From NCBI GenBank assembly GCA_903929765.1, contig CAIYVX010000054.1:1-32327 (forward strand): a stretch of 32,327 nt of DNA. The letters run 5' to 3'. Of the stretch, positions 1-7,427 are shown one piece after another. Source of the stretch: an uncultured Planctomycetia bacterium (GTDB lineage: Bacteria > Planctomycetota > Phycisphaerae > FEN-1346 > JAACEH01). Position numbers and translations under genes: made by a program. Under the pieces are notes generated by a model. The model did no database searches. It was not told the DNA's origin and saw only the letters and a program-made list of their open reading frames with translations. Each line of letters starts with the position of its first letter. Position 1 is the first letter of the stretch.

Positions 1-54
1 ATAGAACAGTGCGGCTTGCTGACGGTCCAACGGCGGCGGCGACCAGTGGCTCAT
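1..54 (-). CDS. 5' end of a leftward gene, possibly a transposase (partial)
   Basis: An ATG at 54-52 on the minus strand opens a frame with no stop to the window edge, giving 18 residues beginning MSHWSPPPLDRQQAALFY. An AAGGAG ribosome site lies six bases upstream, and a TTGATC/TATGCT promoter with an 18-base spacer lies further up (83-112), so the start is well supported. The peptide resembles the N-terminus of IS1182/DUF772-type transposases, which commonly begin with a short PxLDRxQxxLF segment. That identification rests on 18 residues and memory of the family, so it is tentative. A dense palindrome array follows on its upstream side. The rest of the gene lies outside the window. Confidence 0.45.
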   Translation of the reverse strand, partial: MSHWSPPPLDRQQAALFY

Positions 55-82
55 GCCTCGCTCCTTAACCCCACACCGCCGC

Positions 83-112
83 AGCATACCATACTTGTCA
101 AGACCCGATCAA
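83..112 (-). promoter_or_regulatory. Putative sigma-70 promoter for the leftward gene at 1-54
   Basis: On the minus strand, TTGATC (112-107) and TATGCT (88-83) are separated by 18 bases. The predicted transcript would start about 25 bases before the ATG at 54 and include its AAGGAG site. A TTGACA also lies within the spacer but has no -10 partner at the right distance. Confidence 0.4.
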
Positions 113-119
113 AAAAGGA

Positions 120-530
120 GTCGATTAAACCGACAAGCCCTTCAGCGGGCTTTGCCACGACGAAGTCGGGGTACAGGCCAGGGCTTTTAGCCCTGGTAGA
201 CGAGATGGACGAAAATTAATTCTTTTCTTTTGGCTTTGTCTTTCAGCCCGTTTCAACGGGCTTACCGTATTTGGTCGCCACTGGTAAGTCCGTTGAAACG
301 GGCTAACAAAAGAAGAAGAAACAGAAGAAAAAAATATGGCCAGCCACTACGTCACCAGGGCTAAAAGCCCTGGCCTACACACGTCGCCAAAGGCGACGTG
401 CCAAGCCCGCTGAAGCGGGCTGAACGGCAACCGCAACAACAACAGAAGAAACAGCATCCCCCAGCAGTGCTGGGGGCTTCAAAAGAAACAACGACAAAAG
501 CAGGGCAGAGACAAGCTCTGCCCCCACGAA
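120..530. repeat. Gene-free array of nine different short palindromes with purine-rich linkers
   Basis: This stretch of about 400 bases has no credible gene. It contains successive hairpins: AAGCCC/GGGCTT (135-152), CCAGGGC/GCCCTGG (178-196), AGCCCG/CGGGCT (245-262), a related one at 287-304, CCAGGGC/GCCCTGG again (355-372, followed by CTAC), ACGTCGCC/GGCGACGT (381-399), AGCCCGC/GCGGGCT (404-421), CCCCCAGCA/TGCTGGGGG (457-476) and GGGCAGAG/CTCTGCCC (503-523). The spacers between several are built of AAC, GAA and CAG triplets. The arms differ from hairpin to hairpin, so this is not a CRISPR array. It looks like an accumulation site for REP-like elements. Confidence 0.8.
441..490. repeat. Family A palindromic repeat (CCCCCAGCA/TGCTGGGGG), copy 1
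   Basis: A 9-bp palindrome with one central base is preceded by AACAGAAGAAACAGC and followed by GCTTCAAAAGAAA. The same core and flanks recur at 10073, 10602, 23848, 26598 and 28828, and as a deleted form near 19376. Confidence 0.85.
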
Positions 531-544
531 AAACAACAACGGAG

Positions 545-1279
545 TCATTTGTTTAAAAGATGAAAATGCCACCCATCCGCCCCGTGTCGCAGGAAATGCG
601 GCGTCTTTTCCCACGAGCCGAGGTTGTAGAGATCCCATTGCCCCTCGCCTCGCCGGCAGACCAGATGTTCCAGCCGGTGCGTGTGGCCGCAGACTATCGC
701 CTCATGCCCGGCCTCGAAAATCTCGATCAGGGCCTCGTCGGGAATCGTGACCTCGCGCCGCGTTTTGTGCCCCACCACGCGGCTCGAATGGTTCTGGTAC
801 CCCGCGGCCAGGAACTTCGCCAGCCGCGCCGGCAGCACGCTGGTGAAAAACCATTCCACCGGCCGCGCGTGCGTGATAGACTGGGCCGATTGCGTCCGCC
901 GGTCGTGGCGGTAAAGGTCGTGCCCGTGGCAGAGCCAGACCTTCTGGCCGAACGATTCGACCGCGAAGCCGTCGCGGTGCGTGGTCATCCCGGTCCGCGC
1001 CGCCAGTTGTCGCAGACTGTAAAAGTCGCGGTTTCCCGCCAGAAAATGGGTTTCCACGCCCGCAGCCGTCAGGCGGCGCAGGGCCTCGGCCACTTCCGCC
1101 GTGTCCGCGTCGCGCAGTTGCTTATGGCCGATCCAGGCGTTGAACAGGTCGCCGAGAATAAAGACCCGCGCCGCCCGCGAACCGTGCCGCTCCAAAAATG
1201 AGAGCAGCGACCGCCGCCTTTCGGGGTGGTTCGCCGCCAAATGAACATCCGAAATAAACAAATCATTTTTGGGACTCAT
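545..1279 (-). CDS. lpxH: UDP-2,3-diacylglucosamine hydrolase (LpxH)
   Basis: A 244-residue calcineurin-like metallophosphoesterase that removes UMP from UDP-2,3-diacylglucosamine to give lipid X in lipid A synthesis, on the cytoplasmic face of the inner membrane. All metal-site residues of LpxH are visible in order: D11 and H13 (SDVHL), D44 (GDLFNAWIG), N83 with R84-D85 (GNRDF), H118 (CHGHDLY), and H199 and H201 (GHTHR). Spacing matches the E. coli enzyme to within a few residues, and length is typical. It is the last gene of the leftward envelope cluster. A G-rich ribosome site precedes the ATG. It is separated from the AsmA-like gene by about 95 bases that hold a small AAATAGGG/CCCTATTT hairpin. 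It implies the organism makes lipid A. Confidence 0.9.
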   Translation of the reverse strand: MSPKNDLFISDVHLAANHPERRRSLLSFLERHGSRAARVFILGDLFNAWIGHKQLRDADTAEVAEALRRLTAAGVETHFLAGNRDFYSLRQLAARTGMTTHRDGFAVESFGQKVWLCHGHDLYRHDRRTQSAQSITHARPVEWFFTSVLPARLAKFLAAGYQNHSSRVVGHKTRREVTIPDEALIEIFEAGHEAIVCGHTHRLEHLVCRRGEGQWDLYNLGSWEKTPHFLRHGADGWHFHLLNK

Positions 1280-1315
1280 AAAGCCCCCCGAAATACAAGG
1301 TTCACCCGACCGAGA

Positions 1316-1340
1316 ATAAATAGGGTCTGTCCCTATTTTT
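1316..1340. repeat. Small palindrome AAATAGGG/CCCTATTT
   Basis: The arms are 1318-1325 and 1331-1338, with a T-run on the + side and TTTATT on the minus side. It could end transcription after the AsmA-like gene. A closely related hairpin (CTAGGGAC/GTCCCTAG) lies inside kbl at 18532-18549, so it is probably also a dispersed repeat. Confidence 0.5.
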
Positions 1341-1375
1341 CCCCGCGTCGAATAACAAACTAACCTCCTGACTGT

Positions 1376-4300
1376 TCACTTCTGCGCGTCCTTTTTGGCC
1401 CTTGCCGCCCGCCCCTTCTCGATCGCCGCCATGAGTTCCCTGAACGGCGCCTTCAGATCCTTGAAGCTCTCCGACTTCACCTGCGGATCGTTCAGCGTCC
1501 CGGTCACTTCGATAGCCACCAGTTCCCGGCTCAGCCCGGCCTCCAGTTCCGCCAAAGCTTCCAGCGGCCCGCCCTTGGACTTTTCGCCACTGGTGAACAG
1601 CAGATCGATTTTGCCGGAAGAATCGATCCGCCCCGTGCCGCGCAGCGTCAGACCCTGGCCCCGAATCGACAGATCCTCCACCAGGCAGCCGCTCTTACGC
1701 ACCAGCAGCGTCAGGTCGGCGGCCGTGAAAGTTTTTTCGTCGCCGTGGAAGCGCAGCGTGTTCAGCATCTGCGTGAACCCCGGCAGTTGGGCGAAGACCG
1801 CGTTGGTGATGTGCAGCGTAGCCCAGGCATCGGCCTCGGCCACCTTGGGACCGGACCCGCGCAGCACAAACTCGCCGCTCATCAGGCCGCCCTTGAGGTC
1901 CGTGCGGGTAAGCCCGAGGCTTTCGCGGGCAAAGCGGTCGAAATGGACGTCCTTGACCTGGACGGCCAACTGGTAATGCGCCGCCGGGCCGAGGCCCAGT
2001 TCGCCCTGGCCCTGGAACCGGCCGCCGTAGAGGTCGCCTTCAAGGTTCTTCAGCATGAGCAGCTTCGAGCCGCGCGCCTGAGACAGTTCGGCCCGCAGAT
2101 TGGAGAATTGCTGCCCGGCGGCGCGACCCTGAAGGGCTTCGAGCGAACAGGTTTGCGACGCCTGGCCCTCGGCGTAGCTGCCGGCGATGCGGGCGTAGGC
2201 CACCAGGCGGTCGAGCGTCACCTGCCCCAGAGCCAGTTCGCCGCCGTCCAGGACCGCCGACCCCTGCCACCCGGCCGTGGGGTTGCCTTTGGCGTCCACG
2301 TCGTAGGTGAAATCCGGCAGGTTGACGTTGAGCCGGCCGCGCGGCGCCAGGCCGGCCACCATCTGCCGAATGCCGTCCGGCAAAGCCCTGACGAATTCGT
2401 CGCCCAACTCGACGCCCTCGGCCCGCAAGGCCAGACGGCTGCGCAGTCCGCCCTCGGGCGATGCTTCGATGGTGCCCGACGCCGCCAGCAGCGATTCGCC
2501 GTCGCGGGCCACCAGGTTCTTGAGCGTTGCCCTGTTGCCGGCGATGCGAATCTCGCCCTTGGCGTGGCGAATGGGATAGGGAAAATAGCGATAAGTCAGC
2601 GACAGGTCGCGGGCCGTCAGCAACATATCTTTTTTCATCGCCGTCTGCCCCAGCTCCCTGGTCAGGTGACATTGCAGATCAATGCGGCCCTCCGGCTGGA
2701 GGTCGGCCCAGAGTTGCCGCGACTGCAGCGCCAGCGCCCCCTTCAGGTTGCGGTCCAGCAGGACGTTCTGCCCGGCGATGGTCAGGTCGAGCGAATAGTC
2801 CTTGCCGCGCCGCTCGATGCGCCCCGTGGCCGAAAGCGCCGCCTCGGCGTTGGTCCCGTGAATGTCCTTAAGGATAAAAACGTCGGGGCGAATCTCCATG
2901 TGGCCCCAGAGGCCCCCCACCGGATACGGAAAATCCTCGAACGTGATCCCCGCCCCGCGCAGATCGATGCTCGTGTCGTGAACCACGTCCCATTTCGTCT
3001 CCGGCCCGACGTGGATTTTGGTCGTGATGTCGGCCCGACCCGAGGGGTGATAACTGCGGTAGACCGCCCGCTGGTCCGCCGGCAGCGCCGCCGCCAGGTC
3101 GTCGTCCAGACCCACCCCGCGACCGCCGACTTCCAGGTCGACCTGGCTGCCGTCCTTCACGGAGACGATGGCTCCGCTGATGGTCAGCGCCGCCGAGCCG
3201 TGACGACCGGAGGCCGTGACCGTGGTCCGGTCGCCGCAAACCGCGATGCGGCCCACGCCGTCGGTCATCAGGTAGGGGAATCCGTCATATTTGAACGTCG
3301 CGCCGTGAAGGAGAATTTCAGCGGCCACGTCCGCTTCGCCACCGGCCGGACGGTCAATGGTCAGGTTAACATCAGCCGTGCCCTCGGGATGCAGGCTGTC
3401 GTAGACCGCCAGGGCGGTGGGCAACTGCGGCGCCAGGGCCTGATGGGCCTCCGCTCCCAGCGTGATGTTTCGCGCCGCCACGGTGAAATGAACCTCCGCC
3501 TGCGGGCCGGAGTTGAGCACCAGGCCGCGCGTCACCGCGATCTCCGCCCCGCCGTGGCGACCGTGCAATCCCTGAACCTCCATCCGCAACGGCTCGATGC
3601 TGATCGTGCCGCTCAAGTCCTCGACCGGAAAGGGAAACCAGATCGGCGTGCACCGTCCGTCGCGCAGCCGGGCCAGGCCGCTGACGCGCGTCTGGGCGCC
3701 GGGCAAGGCATCACGCACGAGATGCACCGTCACGTCGACTCGCCCCGCCGGCTGGAGGCTGGTATAGACGTCGGCCGCCTCCGGCGAAAGCTCCGCCGCC
3801 AGCGGCCGCACCCGCCCGAGGTCCAGATCGTCCAGCGTAATCGTCAGATCCTCGCCCGTCTCGGCCTGGTCCAGCCCGGTAATCCAGCCGTCGATACCGC
3901 CGACCACCTCCACGCGCGGGCCTTCGGTCTCGCCGCCGGCGCTGGCGATGACGCCGTGAACGCCCAGCAGCCGCAGACCGCGCCGTGAGACCAGGCACTG
4001 TCCCGTCAGATTGTCGAAGTGAAACTTGCGGCCGGCGTGCTCGTAGGCCAGAGAGACGCCGTTGAGATCCGCCTCCAGACCCAGGTCGATTTCACCACCC
4101 GCCGCGGGGTCGGAGCCGAAGGTGACCTTTACCCCCATGTGGCCGCGCGGCTTAAAACGCTGGTAAATTTGCCGGGCCTCCGGCGGCAGCGTCGCCGCCA
4201 ACTCCTCCGACAACTGGACGTTGGTGGCCCGGCCCTCGAACGTGATGCTCCGCCGCGCCGCGTCCAACGTGCCCCCGGTGATGCTCCCGTGCAGGCCGTG

Positions 4301-4990
4301 CTGGCCGCCGGTGGTCAGGTCGCTGGCGAAAAACCGGAACTGGCCCGACCGGGCGCTGTCCGGCTGAACAATTCCAGATAATTTCAAAACGTGCTCATAT
4401 TTCACCTGGCCCGCGACCACTTGCCGCACCCGCACCGCCCCGTCCTCAGCATAGATCACCGGCCGCTGTTGCCGGCTGCCTCCCTCCCCGGAGGGCTGCG
4501 CCGCCAGCAAGCTCTGAAAATTCCATACCCCGTCGCGCTCCTCCAGGTTGATGCTCGGACTGATCGCCACGATCTCCCGCACGTCCAACCGCCCCGCCAA
4601 GAGGGCCAGCGGATCGTGGGCCAGACGCACCTCCTCCGCCTCCAGAATCGACGGCTCGTCCGCCGGCTGGTTTTCGTGGTAGATGTGCAGCGAGCGCAGG
4701 ACGATCCCGCCAAAGAAAGTAAAATGGGCCGAGTGCATCTTGACCTTGGCGTGGAACATCTCGCTCAGGTACCCCGCCGCCAGATCTTCCACCTGACGGT
4801 CGCTGGTTACGTAGCGGTAGCCGCCCACCACCAGCGCCGCCAGGATCACCACCACGGCCAGGACCACCCTCCGCCGGAAATGTCGCCGCGCCCGAATGCG
4901 GATCTTCGTCCGATCCAGCAGCGTGTGCCAGCGGCTTTCGTGCGGCGGCCGCACCGGCGGCCCGGAATTTTCTGCGGGTTTATCGTTCAC
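1376..4990 (-). CDS. Large AsmA/TamB-like envelope protein with six internal repeats
   Basis: A 1204-residue protein starting at GTG 4990. A GGAG site lies just upstream, and the start overlaps the 3' end of the GT39-like gene by 11 bases. Residues 42-58 form one membrane helix after a basic cytoplasmic N-terminus; the rest would be periplasmic. A motif of the form L-x(n)-Y-x4-P-x-G-x3-V recurs six times, centred near residues 282, 415, 536, 650, 767 and 884 (114-133 residues apart), and most copies are followed by an F-P-Y/F strand block. The C-terminal third resembles AsmA-family C-terminal regions. AsmA-like proteins with repeated beta modules are thought to carry phospholipids across the periplasm. 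Its place beside LPS genes fits that role, but substrate and partners cannot be read from the sequence. Longer starts run into the overlapping gene and are unlikely. Confidence 0.75.
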   Translation of the reverse strand: MNDKPAENSGPPVRPPHESRWHTLLDRTKIRIRARRHFRRRVVLAVVVILAALVVGGYRYVTSDRQVEDLAAGYLSEMFHAKVKMHSAHFTFFGGIVLRSLHIYHENQPADEPSILEAEEVRLAHDPLALLAGRLDVREIVAISPSINLEERDGVWNFQSLLAAQPSGEGGSRQQRPVIYAEDGAVRVRQVVAGQVKYEHVLKLSGIVQPDSARSGQFRFFASDLTTGGQHGLHGSITGGTLDAARRSITFEGRATNVQLSEELAATLPPEARQIYQRFKPRGHMGVKVTFGSDPAAGGEIDLGLEADLNGVSLAYEHAGRKFHFDNLTGQCLVSRRGLRLLGVHGVIASAGGETEGPRVEVVGGIDGWITGLDQAETGEDLTITLDDLDLGRVRPLAAELSPEAADVYTSLQPAGRVDVTVHLVRDALPGAQTRVSGLARLRDGRCTPIWFPFPVEDLSGTISIEPLRMEVQGLHGRHGGAEIAVTRGLVLNSGPQAEVHFTVAARNITLGAEAHQALAPQLPTALAVYDSLHPEGTADVNLTIDRPAGGEADVAAEILLHGATFKYDGFPYLMTDGVGRIAVCGDRTTVTASGRHGSAALTISGAIVSVKDGSQVDLEVGGRGVGLDDDLAAALPADQRAVYRSYHPSGRADITTKIHVGPETKWDVVHDTSIDLRGAGITFEDFPYPVGGLWGHMEIRPDVFILKDIHGTNAEAALSATGRIERRGKDYSLDLTIAGQNVLLDRNLKGALALQSRQLWADLQPEGRIDLQCHLTRELGQTAMKKDMLLTARDLSLTYRYFPYPIRHAKGEIRIAGNRATLKNLVARDGESLLAASGTIEASPEGGLRSRLALRAEGVELGDEFVRALPDGIRQMVAGLAPRGRLNVNLPDFTYDVDAKGNPTAGWQGSAVLDGGELALGQVTLDRLVAYARIAGSYAEGQASQTCSLEALQGRAAGQQFSNLRAELSQARGSKLLMLKNLEGDLYGGRFQGQGELGLGPAAHYQLAVQVKDVHFDRFARESLGLTRTDLKGGLMSGEFVLRGSGPKVAEADAWATLHITNAVFAQLPGFTQMLNTLRFHGDEKTFTAADLTLLVRKSGCLVEDLSIRGQGLTLRGTGRIDSSGKIDLLFTSGEKSKGGPLEALAELEAGLSRELVAIEVTGTLNDPQVKSESFKDLKAPFRELMAAIEKGRAARAKKDAQK

Positions 4991-6323
4991 CTGTTCTCCA
5001 TTTTGCGGCCAGCCACGCCACGCCCACGCCGCCCAGAATACACAACATCGGCTCCACCGGCACGCGGTAACGCACCGAACCCACCAGCACCAGATGCACC
5101 AGCGTAACCCAGATCGCCGGCACAATCAACACCACAACCGCCGCCGTCGCCGGTTCTTCTTTTCGTAGGGACAGGGCTCTGCCCTGTCCGGCCGTTGCTT
5201 CTTCACCCCTCTCCCTTGACGGGAGAGGGTAGGGTGAGGGTGTTGCTTCTTCTTTTCCTCTCCGCCGCAACAAAACCGATAACCCAATTGCCGCCCCCGC
5301 CATCATCACCGCCCATCCCACGGCGCTGGCCCAGCGATAATACCACGCCTGACCCATCGCCGCATTGGGCGTCGGACTCCAGAGCCGCCCGGCTTTCGTC
5401 ATCGCCAGCCGCACCATCCGCCCCGGTTCCTCAGCCATCGCCGCCAAGGCCAGGCGGCGGTAGTGCGCGTCGTACTCCATTTCGTTCAGCCCGCGCGTCT
5501 GGTCGGCGTCTTCCTGCTCGAACCGCATGTCGCTCGCGCCCGTCGCCCCCGGACGCACCCCGTCCCACATGGTCGTGCCCAGCCGCGTCGTCGCCATCAC
5601 CGGCCGACCCAGCAGTTCGTAATTCCGCACCCACCACGGCACCAGCGCCGCCACCACCACCGCCGTCGCCACCGCCCACACCGGCAGCCATTTCCGCCGC
5701 CCAGAGGCCACGAGCGCCACCACACCGAATGCCACCGGCAAGCCCAGAAACTCCGGATGAAAATACCCGAGCGCCGCACAAGCCGCCCCCGCCGCCAGGG
5801 CCCACCGTAGACGATTTACCTCATCCCGCATCGCCCGGAGGGCAAAGTAGATCGTCACCGCCAGAAACAGCCCCGACCAGCACTCCGTCAGTGCCACCGT
5901 CGAAAAATACACCTGCCACGGCTCCACCGCCACCAGCGCCGCTGCCGCCAAGCCCGCCGCAGCGCCGGGGCAAATCTCTCGCGCCACCAGAAAAACAACC
6001 AACACCGTCCCCGCTCCCGCCAGGGCCTGCAACACCAGCAGCGCCCACGTCGCCCTTTCACCAAAAATAATATCCAGCGCCGCCAAAAGCGCCGGGTACC
6101 CCGGCATCCGGTCCGCCACGCGCTCCCGCCCCGCGAAATCCGTCATCTTCAAGCCGCGACCGGAGGCAAGATTTGAACCCAACTCGCGATAAATCTGCGA
6201 ATCGCCCAACTCAAACACCGCCCCGGCCCGTGGCGCCGCCGCTCCCAGCCGCAGCCCCGCCGCGACGATCATCAGGGCGACCAGCAGCGCCGTGACGACG
6301 CGATCATTTCTGGAACTTGTCAT
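4980..6323 (-). CDS. Membrane glycosyltransferase, GT39/ArnT-like
   Basis: A protein of about 447 residues with many hydrophobic helices. A short N-terminal helix leads to a loop containing ELGDSQIYRELG and DRMPGYPALLA, the usual pattern of GT-C/PMT-like enzymes in which an acidic residue of the first periplasmic loop is catalytic. It probably moves a sugar from a polyprenyl-phosphate donor to lipid A, LPS or another envelope acceptor; the substrate is unknown. The start chosen is ATG 6323, which overlaps the DUF192 gene by 20 bases; an ATG 16 codons earlier is possible. Residues about 358-390 consist of two palindromic repeats read in frame (5156-5253), between two membrane segments. This gives a charged, Pro-rich loop not expected in the family. 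It overlaps the AsmA-like gene by 11 bases. Confidence 0.75.
   Translation of the reverse strand: MTSSRNDRVVTALLVALMIVAAGLRLGAAAPRAGAVFELGDSQIYRELGSNLASGRGLKMTDFAGRERVADRMPGYPALLAALDIIFGERATWALLVLQALAGAGTVLVVFLVAREICPGAAAGLAAAALVAVEPWQVYFSTVALTECWSGLFLAVTIYFALRAMRDEVNRLRWALAAGAACAALGYFHPEFLGLPVAFGVVALVASGRRKWLPVWAVATAVVVAALVPWWVRNYELLGRPVMATTRLGTTMWDGVRPGATGASDMRFEQEDADQTRGLNEMEYDAHYRRLALAAMAEEPGRMVRLAMTKAGRLWSPTPNAAMGQAWYYRWASAVGWAVMMAGAAIGLSVLLRRRGKEEATPSPYPLPSRERGEEATAGQGRALSLRKEEPATAAVVVLIVPAIWVTLVHLVLVGSVRYRVPVEPMLCILGGVGVAWLAAKWRTGER
5156..5253. repeat. Two palindromic repeats inserted in frame in the GT39-like gene
   Basis: First comes GTAG followed by GGACAGGG-CTCTG-CCCTGTCC (5169-5189), the same family as the element at the end of kbl (17439-17459). 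Then comes a CTCTCCC/GGGAGAG hairpin with GGGTGAGGG (5208-5241), the same family as elements at 10136, 27499 and 31050. Both are set in CTTCTTC linkers. The reading frame continues through both without a stop. Confidence 0.8.
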
Positions 6324-6822
6324 CTTCCGTACTCTTGACCTCGGGCGGAATCCGAACGGTGAGGCCCTCATGCAGCCCGTGCTTCTCGAACCAACCCGCC
6401 GCCACTTCCAGAGCGTACCTAGCCCGGGACATGCTATAGATCGGCTTCTCTTCGAAAGCCTTCATCCGGGAAATCTGAAACATCTTGCCCTCGGCGGAAA
6501 TGTAACCGATGTCGATGTCAAATGGCGTGTCCTTCATCCAAAAAATCAGAGGTCTATCGGTAGGCCAAACGAACAACATGCCTTCGCCATCGGCTGGCGC
6601 TTTGCGGAACATGTACCCGTACTCCCGCGTCTCGGCCCTGACGGCCAATTCCGCCTCTACCGCCACCCCGCCCACCTCGATCTTCGCCGTCGGCAACTTC
6701 GCCTGCGCCCCGCTCGCTTTCGTCGGCTTGGCCGGCAGACCCTGCTGGCACCCGACGACGCCGAAGAGCAGGCTCATGACGAGAAAGTGTTTGAATACGG
6801 TTTTCATTGGTTCCTGTTTCAT
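6304..6822 (-). CDS. DUF192 family lipoprotein
   Basis: 172 residues. The N-terminus is a lipoprotein signal (hydrophobic stretch ending GVVGC, Cys 25), so it is probably anchored to a membrane. The body matches DUF192: an E/A-rich strand, then GYMFRKAP, GMLFVW, FWMKDTPFDIDIGY, and YALEVAAGWFEKHGL. Members are small secreted or periplasmic beta-rich proteins of unknown biochemical role. The ATG at 6822 shares four bases (ATGA) with the maf stop, which favours it. A second ATG five codons later has a better AGGAA site and cannot be excluded. The 3' end overlaps the GT39-like gene. Confidence 0.85.
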   Translation of the reverse strand: MKQEPMKTVFKHFLVMSLLFGVVGCQQGLPAKPTKASGAQAKLPTAKIEVGGVAVEAELAVRAETREYGYMFRKAPADGEGMLFVWPTDRPLIFWMKDTPFDIDIGYISAEGKMFQISRMKAFEEKPIYSMSRARYALEVAAGWFEKHGLHEGLTVRIPPEVKSTEDDKFQK

Positions 6823-7427
6823 TTCCCTTGCCCCGCCCGAAAACCAACCTCTTCCAGCATCTCCGACACCAGTTCCATCGGCAGCCCCACCACGTTGCTC
6901 GCGCTCCCGCCAAGCCGTTCGACGTACCGATCCCCGCCCTCCTGCAACCCGTAGGCCCCCGCCTTGCCGCGCGATCCCCCCGCCGCGATGTACCGCCGAA
7001 TCTCCTCCTCCGGAATCACCCGCATCTTGATCCGCGTCACCGCGCTGCGCACCAGCCGCCGCAACGAACCGCTCTCGATCAGAGCCACACCCGTGATCAC
7101 CGCATGGTTCGACCCGCTCAGGCTCCGCAGAATCGCCGCCGCGTCTTCATCATCTCGCGGCTTGCCGATCAACCGCCGACCCAGCACCACAATCGTGTCC
7201 GCCCCCAGCACCCACCGCCCGGCCTCTTTCGTTTTTTCCGCCACCGCCAGTGCCTTCGCCTCGGCCAGACGCTCCGTCTCGCGCTCCGGCTCGTCGCACT
7301 CCTCTGGCAACTCCTCCGCCACGTCCGCCGGACGAACCTCGAACCGGTATCCCGCCGCCGTCATCAGCTCTCGCCGCCGCGGCGACGCACTGGCCAGAAT
7401 CAGCTTCGCTCCCTCGCTCAATTTCAC
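6819..7427 (-). CDS. maf: Maf-family nucleoside triphosphate pyrophosphatase
   Basis: 202 residues when started at GTG 7427, which has a GGAGGAA site two bases away and shares four bases (GTGA) with the stop of the oxidoreductase gene. Family signatures are LILASASPRRREL at residues 9-21, the acidic LGADTIV with catalytic D77, GKPRDDEDA, and the C-terminal KAGAYGLQEGG and SNVVGLPMELV blocks. Maf proteins hydrolyse dTTP, UTP or modified nucleotides to monophosphates, as house-cleaning or division-linked enzymes in the cytoplasm. The YGLQEGG block resembles the YhdE-like (dTTP/UTP) branch. An upstream start would add 45 residues lying inside the neighbouring gene and is unlikely. Confidence 0.92.
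   Translation of the reverse strand: MKLSEGAKLILASASPRRRELMTAAGYRFEVRPADVAEELPEECDEPERETERLAEAKALAVAEKTKEAGRWVLGADTIVVLGRRLIGKPRDDEDAAAILRSLSGSNHAVITGVALIESGSLRRLVRSAVTRIKMRVIPEEEIRRYIAAGGSRGKAGAYGLQEGGDRYVERLGGSASNVVGLPMELVSEMLEEVGFRAGQGK

Noticed and set aside
16-219. 67-residue + strand frame at the left end
   Set aside because: It covers palindromes and the promoter of the leftward gene and has no ribosome site.
457-476. Family A palindrome as an intrinsic terminator
   Set aside because: It is not followed by a T-run on either strand in most copies, and some copies lie inside genes.
120-530. CRISPR array
   Set aside because: The hairpins differ in sequence, spacing is irregular, no constant direct repeat is present and no cas gene is nearby.
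1745-3988. 747-residue + strand frame opposite the AsmA-like gene
   Set aside because: It is antisense to a repeat-bearing, motif-rich protein, is Arg/Pro/Gln-rich with no domain, and follows from high GC content.
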